A stretch of 64,000 bases of DNA. Source: Candidatus Saccharibacteria bacterium (GTDB lineage: Bacteria > Patescibacteriota > Saccharimonadia > Saccharimonadales > Saccharimonadaceae). The notes beneath the pieces were generated by a model. The model worked only from the letters and a program-made list of their open reading frames with translations. It was not told the DNA's origin and did not search any database. Made by a program: the position numbers and the translations under genes. The stretch's first letter is position 1; the number at the start of each line of letters is the position of its first letter. Location of the stretch: positions 124,001-188,000 of the forward strand of contig CP066696.1 in assembly GCA_016432585.1 (NCBI GenBank), written 5' to 3'. Positions 25,420-31,912 of the stretch are shown one piece after another.

Positions 25420-25889
25420 GTTTTGTCGTGATTTTCGTGATTATTATTGCACTATTGTTCGCCACTGCGTTCTTTACCAAGCGGCGTTTTGGCGTATTAG
25501 GGCTGGCCCTTACCGCTGGCGCAATGCTAAGCACCTTGTGGGTAGGCGACTTAACGCCAATTATTGCCAAGGCGGGGATTATTATTGTAAAGCCACCACT
25601 CGAAAGTATTGTTGCCGCTACCCTTACGCTACTACCTGCGCTTTTGCTGCTAACTAGTGGCCCAACCTACAAAGCCTCGCATCACCGTATTGCCGGTGCG
25701 GCGGCATTTGCCGTGCTCGCCACTATGTTGCTGCTAGAGCCCCTAGGTTCGGCACTGGTAATAGAGGGCGTAGGCAAGCAAGTGTATGACTTTGTTACCG
25801 ACTGGCGCGTGGTTATAATAACTGCCTGTTTGGTATATGCGGTTATAGATCTTCTTATGACTAAAACACCAAAGCACAAAGAAGCTTAG
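25416..25889 (+). CDS. four- to five-helix membrane protein, unknown
   Basis: A 157-residue protein made mostly of hydrophobic segments, ending in the basic tail KTPKHKEA. GGAGGGA lies upstream, and the ATG overlaps the DUF192 stop (ATGA), so it is co-translated with it. No family was recognised. A terminator overlaps its stop codon. Confidence 0.75.
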   Translation: MSFVVIFVIIIALLFATAFFTKRRFGVLGLALTAGAMLSTLWVGDLTPIIAKAGIIIVKPPLESIVAATLTLLPALLLLTSGPTYKASHHRIAGAAAFAVLATMLLLEPLGSALVIEGVGKQVYDFVTDWRVVIITACLVYAVIDLLMTKTPKHKEA

Positions 25890-25932
25890 TTAAGAGGTAG
25901 TTAGGGAGCTACTGGCTACCTCTTAGCTTTTT
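25888..25932 (+). terminator. terminator of the DUF192 operon
   Basis: AGTTAAGAGGTAG pairs with CTACCTCTTAGCT (one G-U pair) across a 15-base loop, followed by five T. Confidence 0.75.
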
Positions 25933-25955
25933 GGCTTCTGTCTATATAAATGCGC

Positions 25956-26351
25956 CTAGTATGTAGACTTTGTTTTACTATTTACCTTGTCTTGACTGTA
26001 AGTTACAGTGATCACTGCTTTATCGATAAACACGCTGCCGTATGTACAAATCTCAGTCTTGCCTAAATACTCACTACTATTTTCGGTGCAGCTTTCCGAA
26101 TCTTTGTTGGTAACCTTCTCGACTTGAGCTTTGGTCATGCCATTCTTGATCTTTCCATATACAGCGTCAACATTCCATTCCGCTGGCGTTTCTTCTTTTG
26201 GCGTTTCTGTCACGGGTGTTGTGGGTGTCGAGGTGTTTGATGATTGATTGCCGTTGGCCGAGGTTCCGACGATAGCAATCAAAAAGATGATGCCGATCCA
26301 TACCCAGACTCTTTTGTACCAGGCTTTTTTAAATTTATCGTTTTTGTCCAT
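25956..26351 (-). CDS. anchored protein with a small SmpA/BamE-like domain
   Basis: The 131-residue protein has a basic N-terminus, one membrane helix (VWIGIIFLIAIVG), a Ser/Thr/Pro/Glu linker, and a C-terminal domain with YGKIKNGMTKAQVEKV, two Cys and beta strands that resembles the SmpA/OmlA or DUF3862 fold. Family assignment is tentative. ATG 26351 follows AAAGGAGG by seven bases. The gene sits behind a structured leader and terminator-like hairpin, so it is probably regulated by attenuation. Confidence 0.7.
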   Translation of the reverse strand: MDKNDKFKKAWYKRVWVWIGIIFLIAIVGTSANGNQSSNTSTPTTPVTETPKEETPAEWNVDAVYGKIKNGMTKAQVEKVTNKDSESCTENSSEYLGKTEICTYGSVFIDKAVITVTYSQDKVNSKTKSTY

Positions 26352-26514
26352 TGGGACGCCTCCTTTAGTTATTTTTGTGTTGTCCCAATAAAAAAGGACA
26401 ACCATTGCAGGTTGTCTAGACTCTTCAAAGCAGGGATAAACCTAACTTCTAGCAACAGTTGCCCATTTCTAAAGTTAGGGGATAAATAGCCCTGCTGAAT
26501 TGAAAAGTCTAGAC
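26352..26514 (-). promoter_or_regulatory. riboswitch-like structured leader of the 131-residue gene
   Basis: On the minus strand, TATAAT (26526-26521) precedes a transcript whose first 101 bases fold into one long interrupted helix: 26414-26428 with 26499-26514, 26430-26435 with 26490-26495, and 26441-26448 with 26472-26479. A terminator-like hairpin (26398-26403 with 26410-26415, then six U at 26395-26390) follows at once and shares two bases with the outer helix. The AAAGGAGG ribosome site is at 26366-26359. No known riboswitch class was recognised. Confidence 0.6.
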
Positions 26515-26640
26515 GGGGTTATTATAGCATTCTGTTATCAAAAATGCATTAAGCTCTTAGAAATATGTGTCATTCTCTAGCCTCCTCGGGACTTGCGACA
26601 ATGGCTCCTAGTGGAGTGGTCTGTGGTCAAGTAAAGCAAC

Positions 26641-26668
26641 AAAAAAGCCCCGTTCTCGGTTCGGGGCT
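26641..26668 (-). terminator. terminator of the 68-residue gene
   Basis: On the minus strand AGCCCCG, nine-base loop, CGGGGCT, then T6. Confidence 0.93.
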
Positions 26669-26687
26669 ATAACTTGCTAGCGTATTG

Positions 26688-26894
26688 CTATCGTTTCTTT
26701 GCGCTGCCGTAAGGGCTTTGGTTGGTCGGCTTTAGACTAATGCCTAACTTCGACGCCTGGCTCTGCACTGAGCCGGGAGTGCGACCAAGCTTGAGACCCG
26801 CTACGCGCGTAGGCGTGTTGCCTTTTGCCAGCGACCGTAGTTGCTGGTTCTGGGCGGATGTCCAAGCTTTGCCGGAATTTTTAGGGGCTGCCAT
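26688..26894 (-). CDS. 68-residue SANT/Myb-like helix-turn-helix protein
   Basis: This basic small protein has AWTSAQNQQLRSLAKGNTP and GLKLGRTPGSVQSQASKLG, which fit a SANT/Myb-like or GcrA-like DNA-binding helix-turn-helix. Similar short proteins occur in many Proteobacteria, so horizontal transfer is possible. AAAGGAGGT at 26912-26904 precedes the start and is flanked by a 10-base direct repeat. A terminator follows. It may be an autonomous regulator; its targets are unknown. Confidence 0.75.
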   Translation of the reverse strand: MAAPKNSGKAWTSAQNQQLRSLAKGNTPTRVAGLKLGRTPGSVQSQASKLGISLKPTNQSPYGSAKKR

Positions 26895-27033
26895 TTTGGC
26901 GAGACCTCCTTTCGGCGAGACCTAAATAAAAAAGCATGGTCGGTCTCACTGGCTTACTACCAGCGTGACCGAGCCACACTAATAGTAGGCTGTTTAGTCT
27001 CCACGCTTTTACTCGACTCCACCTCGATGGAGC
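26895..27033 (-). promoter_or_regulatory. structured leader of the 68-residue gene
   Basis: Minus-strand TATAAT (27045-27040) gives a leader of about 139 bases. A CTCCA/TGGAG hairpin is followed by a junction closed by AAAAGCGTGG (27010-27001) with CCATGCTTTT (26939-26930). The junction encloses an AGCC/GGCT arm and a 12- to 13-bp arm (CGGTCACGCTGG with CCAGTGAGACCG). The closing helix ends in a U-run, like a terminator. GAGACC (26947-26942) could instead pair with GGTCTC beside the ribosome site. Confidence 0.55.
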
Positions 27034-27133
27034 ATCTATATTATATAACACTTCTTATGCTTACGCACTATATTAAATGATATGCTTTTTATCTGCTTAT
27101 GTGCTTGAGCTCATAGCCGCATCCTAATAGACA

Positions 27134-27163
27134 TTGACAGAACACCCCTTAAAATGCTATTTT
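27134..27163 (+). promoter_or_regulatory. tRNA-Lys promoter
   Basis: TTGACA at 27134-27139, 18-base spacer, TATTTT at 27158-27163, about 20 bases before the tRNA. Confidence 0.65.
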
Positions 27164-27182
27164 ATTTAGGTGGCAAAGCTAT

Positions 27183-27259
27183 GGGCCCATAGCTCAGCTG
27201 GTTAGAGCACCTGCCTTTTAAGCAGGGTGTCGTGAGTTCAAGTCTCACTGGGCCCTCCA
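27183..27259 (+). tRNA. tRNA-Lys (anticodon TTT)
   Basis: The cloverleaf is complete: acceptor GGGCCCA with TGGGCCC, D arm AGCTCAGCTGGTTAGAGC, anticodon loop CTTTTAA, T loop GTTCAAG (T arm GTGAGTTCAAGTCTCAC), and an encoded CCA at 27257-27259. Confidence 0.97.
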
Positions 27260-27298
27260 TAGAAAACGACTCATCGAAAGATGGGTCTTTTTCTATGG
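27257..27298. terminator. terminator after tRNA-Lys
   Basis: CCATAGAAAA pairs with TTTTCTATGG, and inside it GAC.CATC pairs with GATG.GTC around GAAA. It overlaps the tRNA CCA end. Confidence 0.85.
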
Positions 27299-27360
27299 AT
27301 TTGGATGTTCAAGATTTTAAGAGTACTATTTTAATATAAAATTAAGAAAAGGAGCGTTGA

Positions 27361-28140
27361 GTGTTTAGAAAGGTCGTTGTTATTGGGCTGCTGTTTATTA
27401 TGGGTTTCAGTGTAGTAACTAATTCAGCTGAAGTCTACGCCCATCGTAGTGGATGCCATCGCTGGCATTCATGCCCGAGCGACTCGGGGAGCTATTCATG
27501 CGGAGACTGGGGTTATAGCAATTATTGCAGCGCACCTTCATACGTTTATCAACCGACCATTACGACAAAAAGTATTGTCTCAATGAAGAAAATATCACGC
27601 CCTGTAGAGACTCGATCAAACGATAATGAATACCCAGACTATAAGAGGATAATCAAAAAAGGATCAGATGGCACGTCTAGGTCGATCGTTGAGGTTACGT
27701 ACACTGATTACGTTGAGACATATCGAACTGATCCTGCGGTGGAGGTTATTAAAAAACCTACGCCAAAAATAATTGAGCAGGGTACTCGCTTGAGACCGAC
27801 AGGCTTTGTAACGGGTGTCGAGAAGGTGCAAGACGAAGGGTGGTTCGGATGGAATAAGGGCAAGTTCCATATCAAAGGCGATTACGTGGCCTCTAGCGAA
27901 ATAACTCTCATTGTTAATGACAGGGTGGTAGATGTTACTAGAGTGAACGACGAGGGCCATTTCGGGTTTAAATATATAACAGTAAAAAATGAAGACAGAA
28001 TTGCCATAGGGACGAATGATGGTAGAAGTTGGTTCTGGGAACCTCCCAAGACAACAAGGGTGTCTGAAAAGTATATTTTTAATGATGTTGATGTTAGTCT
28101 TTTGTCTGAGTACGATTCCATTCACGATAGTGTCAAGTAG
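27361..28140 (+). CDS. secreted Cys/His-motif protein with a G5-like domain
   Basis: The 259-residue protein has a signal peptide (VVVIGLLFIMGFSVV...EVYA), then HRSGCHRWHSCPSDSGSYSC and GYSNYC. It continues with a G5-like domain (VEVTYTDYVETY..PAVEVIKKPTPKIIEQGTR) and a C-terminal beta domain of unknown type. The Cys/His motif recurs in exported proteins of many bacteria and may bind metal or form disulfides; G5 domains are found in cell-wall-binding proteins. GTG 27361 has AAGGAG upstream. Confidence 0.8.
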   Translation: MFRKVVVIGLLFIMGFSVVTNSAEVYAHRSGCHRWHSCPSDSGSYSCGDWGYSNYCSAPSYVYQPTITTKSIVSMKKISRPVETRSNDNEYPDYKRIIKKGSDGTSRSIVEVTYTDYVETYRTDPAVEVIKKPTPKIIEQGTRLRPTGFVTGVEKVQDEGWFGWNKGKFHIKGDYVASSEITLIVNDRVVDVTRVNDEGHFGFKYITVKNEDRIAIGTNDGRSWFWEPPKTTRVSEKYIFNDVDVSLLSEYDSIHDSVK

Positions 28141-28207
28141 GTTAGAATTTCGTCTCCATATCTGTTATAATAAAGAAAACATACCGACTTAAACCACGGA
28201 GATTCTT

Positions 28208-28933
28208 ATGTCAGGACACAGTAAATGGTCAACCATCAAGCGAGAAAAGGGTGCTAAAGACGCCAAGCGTGGTGCTGTATTTACCAAAATCGGTAACTTA
28301 ATTGCTATTGCGGCACGTAGTGGTACTGACCCTACTATGAACTCAGCGCTTGCCCTTGCAATCGAAAAAGCAAAACAGGCAAACATGCCAAATGCTAACA
28401 TTCAGCGCGCAATCGATCGCGTGAGTGATAAAAACGCAGCCGTAATGGAAGAGGCGACTTACGAAGGTTATGGTCCGGGTGGTATTGGTATTATTGTAGA
28501 AGTCGCGACCGACAACAAGAACCGAACATACCCAGAAGTGCGGAGTGCGTTCACTAAAAACGGCGGAAGTATGGCAGAGCCAGGCAGTGTTGCATTTCAA
28601 TTCACGCGCAAGGGTGTGATTAATGTTGCCGCAACTGGCGAAGACGCTCTTTTGACGATACTAGATGCTGGTGCGGAAGATGCTGTTGAAGAAGAGGGTG
28701 AAATTATTGTTTACACCGACCAAAAAGAACTTGCGAAGGTTCGTACGGCAATTATTGAAGCAGGGCTAGAGGTAAAAGGTGCGGAGCTGCAATATGTTCC
28801 GAACGCACAAGTACCAGTTGACGATCCTGAGGTTGCCAGAAAAGTATTGAAGCTTTTGGACGCACTAGACGATCACGACGATGTGATGAATGTGCACACA
28901 AATGCCGATATCATAGTTGAACTCAACGAATAG
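28208..28933 (+). CDS. yebC: YebC/PmpR-family protein
   Basis: This 241-residue protein begins SGHSKWSTIKREKGAKDAKRG and contains GPGGIGIIVE, both family signatures. YebC proteins act as transcription regulators, and some relieve ribosome stalling at proline stretches. GGAG precedes the ATG, and a TATAAT about 35 bases further up gives an ordinary leader. The family often neighbours ruvC, as here. Confidence 0.95.
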   Translation: MSGHSKWSTIKREKGAKDAKRGAVFTKIGNLIAIAARSGTDPTMNSALALAIEKAKQANMPNANIQRAIDRVSDKNAAVMEEATYEGYGPGGIGIIVEVATDNKNRTYPEVRSAFTKNGGSMAEPGSVAFQFTRKGVINVAATGEDALLTILDAGAEDAVEEEGEIIVYTDQKELAKVRTAIIEAGLEVKGAELQYVPNAQVPVDDPEVARKVLKLLDALDDHDDVMNVHTNADIIVELNE

Positions 28934-28935
28934 AC

Positions 28936-28941
28936 TATACT
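28936..28941 (+). promoter_or_regulatory. -10 box of ruvC, leaderless start
   Basis: TATACT, six bases, ATG 28948. It starts just after the yebC stop. Confidence 0.6.
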
Positions 28942-28947
28942 TTATAT

Positions 28948-29424
28948 ATGAGAATAATCGGAATCGACCCGGGCACGGGAATACTGGGGTTTGGGGTTGT
29001 TGATTTTGTAAATGGCAAGGCTCGCATGGTAACGGCGGGGGTTATTACCACACCCGCGCATACGGCGCTAGATGTACGGCTAGAAGAGATTTTTGATGGC
29101 CTAACGGATATTATTGCCGAAACAAAGCCCGAGGTTATGTCGATAGAAAAGCTGTTTTTCTCGCAGAATGTTACGACGGCCATGAGCGTATCGCACGCGC
29201 GTGGCGTTGCTATGCTAACGGGGCGCAAGGCAAAGCTGCCGATTGCTGAATATACGCCACAGCAAATAAAACAAACGCTTACGGGCTATGGCAAGGCAGA
29301 TAAAAAGCAGGTGCAAGAAATGGTCCGGATTCACCTGGGGTTAAAAGAAGTGCCAAAACCAGATGACTGCGCTGATGCGCTGGCGGCGGCTATTACGCAT
29401 TCGATGATGAGCCGCGGGCAGTAG
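28948..29424 (+). CDS. ruvC: Holliday junction resolvase RuvC
   Basis: RuvC cuts Holliday junctions in concert with RuvAB. The 158-residue protein has the first catalytic Asp in IIGIDPGTGILGFGV, Glu in SIEKLFF, and the final acidic cluster in KPDDCADALAAAI. ruvA and ruvB lie separately at 34.2 and 36.8 kb. The start is leaderless by the -10 spacing. Confidence 0.95.
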   Translation: MRIIGIDPGTGILGFGVVDFVNGKARMVTAGVITTPAHTALDVRLEEIFDGLTDIIAETKPEVMSIEKLFFSQNVTTAMSVSHARGVAMLTGRKAKLPIAEYTPQQIKQTLTGYGKADKKQVQEMVRIHLGLKEVPKPDDCADALAAAITHSMMSRGQ

Positions 29425-29449
29425 CTTTTTGTGTGATACGATAGAAATC

Positions 29450-29455
29450 TATACT
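29450..29455 (+). promoter_or_regulatory. -10 box before purF
   Basis: TATACT, six bases, then TTG 29462, which opens a five-codon mini-ORF ending over the purF start. Confidence 0.5.
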
Positions 29456-29461
29456 GTTTGA

Positions 29462-29479
29462 TTGAAAGGGGACGCGTGA
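29462..29479 (+). CDS. five-codon mini-ORF coupled to purF
   Basis: TTG start, frame LKGDA, stop TGA overlapping the purF GTG (GTGA). It includes AAAGGGG at 29465-29471, a good ribosome site for purF. The TTG start makes this the weakest of the three mini-ORFs. Confidence 0.35.
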   Translation: MKGDA

Positions 29480-30867
29480 CCACAACCAGCCAACTAACTG
29501 AAAAGTGTGCGGTAGCAGGGGTGTGGGGTAGCGCAGTGGCAGCCGAAAAAACGCGGGATATGCTAGAGGCATTGCAGCACCGTGGGCAAGATGCAACGGG
29601 GGTTGTAACGCTAAATGGCGGCATGTCGCGTTATGTAGAGCTGGGGTTGGTGGCGGATGCGTATCCGCAGGCGGTGCTAGAAGAGTTGGTGGGTGATATT
29701 GCGATAGGACACAACCGCTACGCGACATCGAGCCATGCGCACGATTTGGAACATGTGCAGCCATTTGCCGATGAAGATGCGCAGTGGGCGCTGGCGCACA
29801 ATGGGAATTTATCTGTAACAAAACCGCTGGTTGAGTTTTTGAACGAAAAGAACGTAGCTATAGATGATTTGAACGATTCGGGTATGATGCACGCGGCGAT
29901 CGGCTGGTATTTACGTGCAGGGTCTAGTATGGAGGATGCAGTGGCAAAATCGTACCCGCTATTTGTGGGTGCTTTTTCGTGTGTGGCTATTTGTGAGGGC
30001 AAGTTGTTGGCGTTTCGCGACGGGCACGGAATACGCCCGCTTTCGTATGGCAAATTGCCGGGCGGCGGATATGCGGTTGCCTCGGAAACTCGCGCGCTTG
30101 ATGCGCTGGGTGCGGTAGAACAAGCGGACATTGGGCCGGGCGAACTGCTGGTAGTAGATGAAAACGGCGCTCGAACTGTGGCGATAGTAGAACCAACGCC
30201 AAAGCTGGATATTTTTGAGCTTGTGTATTTTGCGCGTGGCGATAGCCGGCTGTGCGGCCGGGTGGTAGAAGATATACGGCGTGATTTTGGTGCGCAATTG
30301 GCGCGTGAATGTCCGGTAGAGGGTGAGGCGATTGTAGTGCCAGTGCCGCGTTCGGCCGTATCGGCAGCCGAGGGATATGCGCAGGTGAGCGGCCACGTAT
30401 ATGCCGATGGAATTGAGCGTGCAAACAGGCTGCGAACGTTTATTCGCCCCGATCAAGAATCGCGTAAAATGGCGGTTCGCCAGAAGCTTATTCCTAAACC
30501 CGAAGTACTGGGTGGTAAGCGCGTGGTGCTTATTGAAGACTCAATTGTACGCGGCACAACGCTGGGCGTATTGGTGGCAATGCTACGCGAGGCTGGTGCC
30601 AGCGAAGTGCATGTGCGAATTAGTTCGCCACCTGTTTTGTACCCCAACTTTTACGGAATCAACATGCCATCGCAATCGGAGCTAATTGCGCACGGGCGCA
30701 CGGTAAATGATGTGTGCGAAAAGATAGGTGCTGATTCGCTTGGGTATCTTTCGGTAGAGGGAATGCTGCAGGCGACAGGGCAGCCCGCGGATACGTTCGA
30801 TACCTCCGTTTTTACCGGTGAGTATCCAATAGATATTGGCGATCACCAAAACGAAATAACGCGCTAG
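29476..30867 (+). CDS. purF: amidophosphoribosyltransferase PurF
   Basis: PurF makes phosphoribosylamine from PRPP and glutamine, the first step of purine synthesis. From GTG 29476 (463 residues) a ten-residue propeptide precedes the nucleophile Cys (KCAVAGVWG), followed by the Ntn domain (LQHRGQDATG, IGHNRYAT) and the phosphoribosyltransferase domain with VVLIEDSIVRGTT. No other purine gene is in the window, and CPR genomes often lack the pathway, so its use is unclear. It ends one base before the converging PLD gene. Confidence 0.92.
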   Translation: MTTTSQLTEKCAVAGVWGSAVAAEKTRDMLEALQHRGQDATGVVTLNGGMSRYVELGLVADAYPQAVLEELVGDIAIGHNRYATSSHAHDLEHVQPFADEDAQWALAHNGNLSVTKPLVEFLNEKNVAIDDLNDSGMMHAAIGWYLRAGSSMEDAVAKSYPLFVGAFSCVAICEGKLLAFRDGHGIRPLSYGKLPGGGYAVASETRALDALGAVEQADIGPGELLVVDENGARTVAIVEPTPKLDIFELVYFARGDSRLCGRVVEDIRRDFGAQLARECPVEGEAIVVPVPRSAVSAAEGYAQVSGHVYADGIERANRLRTFIRPDQESRKMAVRQKLIPKPEVLGGKRVVLIEDSIVRGTTLGVLVAMLREAGASEVHVRISSPPVLYPNFYGINMPSQSELIAHGRTVNDVCEKIGADSLGYLSVEGMLQATGQPADTFDTSVFTGEYPIDIGDHQNEITR

Positions 30868-31863
30868 TTATTTTACGTGGGTTTCGAGGAATTTTTCGAT
30901 TTGTTTTACGATAGACGGCTCGGTTGTTTCGAGCGCTACCTCGCGCGTGCCAAACAACACGCCGCTGTGGGCAAAATTGTGCGAGCCAGTAATGGCAATT
31001 TTTTCGCCGCTTGGCATGGTAAAAATAATAAACTTGGCGTGAACGTATTTTTTGTGACGATATAACGTGCGTAGTCCGGTGCGAACTTGCGCGAACCAAA
31101 TCAGCAAACGAGTGGCGGGGTAGGTGTTTTTCGGCTGGTTAAAATAAATGTCGGAATCACCAAGTTTTAGCAGCGCGGCAAGTTCGCCGGTAGGGCAGTA
31201 CTGTGTAACGACGACTGAGTGTTTGGCGGTGGCGGCAAGTTCGAGAATGCGGTTATAAATAATAGAATCTCGCGGCCGGCCGCTATCGACATAAATCGTT
31301 CCGTAGGGTGTTTTTGCCATAAAACCCGGGTACTGGAGGTGGTGGCTAGAGACAACGGCAAGATGCTGCTCGTATAATTGCTCGGCCAAAAGGGGATCGG
31401 GGGAGCGAAGCATAAAATCGGTGCTGTCTATCCCCTCTTTGTATAAATTGACGCCACCAAAACTATAGGTAGTGGTATCGACAATCGACCATTTAATATG
31501 TGTTAAGCCCCTGAATGGATTTATTTTGTGGCGGCGGCCAAGCCAGGTAAATGTAACACCTGCCCGCTTTAACTGGTTTGCCATAGTGGTGGCATTGCGC
31601 GAGTCGCGTGCGAATCGTTTAAAAGGTGAGAAATAGCCACCAAATTCGTTGTAGGTAAAGACATCGACGGCTATATTGACATCGACCCCGCGTTTTGCGG
31701 CTGCTTTTAGCGCCAAAACAAGCTTGTGGGTTGAAGGGTCGTCGGTAAGGGTAAGGCACATAATCGCGACACGGCTTTTGGCTTTGGTAACGCTGTCGGT
31801 GAGATCGTTTATGTACTGGGTAGAGGTGAGAAGTTTAAAGTTGGTTTTTGTGTTTCGTCTCAT
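30868..31863 (-). CDS. phospholipase D superfamily protein (cardiolipin synthase-like)
   Basis: This 331-residue protein has two HKD-type halves: HIKWSIVD near residue 120 (full HxKx4D) and HAKFIIF near residue 270 followed by GSHNF, where the Asp position is not conserved. It lacks the N-terminal membrane helices of standard cardiolipin synthases. Phosphatidyl transfer or nuclease activity are both possible. The start lies nine bases after a -10 box and has no ribosome site. Confidence 0.85.
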   Translation of the reverse strand: MRRNTKTNFKLLTSTQYINDLTDSVTKAKSRVAIMCLTLTDDPSTHKLVLALKAAAKRGVDVNIAVDVFTYNEFGGYFSPFKRFARDSRNATTMANQLKRAGVTFTWLGRRHKINPFRGLTHIKWSIVDTTTYSFGGVNLYKEGIDSTDFMLRSPDPLLAEQLYEQHLAVVSSHHLQYPGFMAKTPYGTIYVDSGRPRDSIIYNRILELAATAKHSVVVTQYCPTGELAALLKLGDSDIYFNQPKNTYPATRLLIWFAQVRTGLRTLYRHKKYVHAKFIIFTMPSGEKIAITGSHNFAHSGVLFGTREVALETTEPSIVKQIEKFLETHVK

Positions 31864-31872
31864 ACGATTACA

Positions 31873-31878
31873 AGTATA
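31873..31878 (-). promoter_or_regulatory. -10 box of the PLD gene
   Basis: Minus-strand TATACT, nine bases, ATG 31863: a leader of two or three bases. It is divergent from the penicillin-binding protein promoter. Confidence 0.5.
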
Positions 31879-31900
31879 GTGTACTTTAAGTAAAACATAC

Positions 31901-31906
31901 TATAAT
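31901..31906 (+). promoter_or_regulatory. -10 box of the penicillin-binding protein gene, leaderless start
   Basis: TATAAT, six bases, ATG 31913. The -35 is weak. Confidence 0.65.
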
Positions 31907-31912
31907 ACGAGT

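Noticed and set aside
26414-26514. Inverted repeat as a MITE or small transposon end
   Set aside because: The repeat lies exactly between a -10 box and a terminator/ribosome site and has internal nested helices; no target duplication is evident. A leader RNA explains it better, though this is not proven.
26414-26514. SRP (4.5S) RNA or 6S RNA
   Set aside because: The conserved SRP loop sequence is absent, and the element is followed by a gene on the same strand instead of standing alone.
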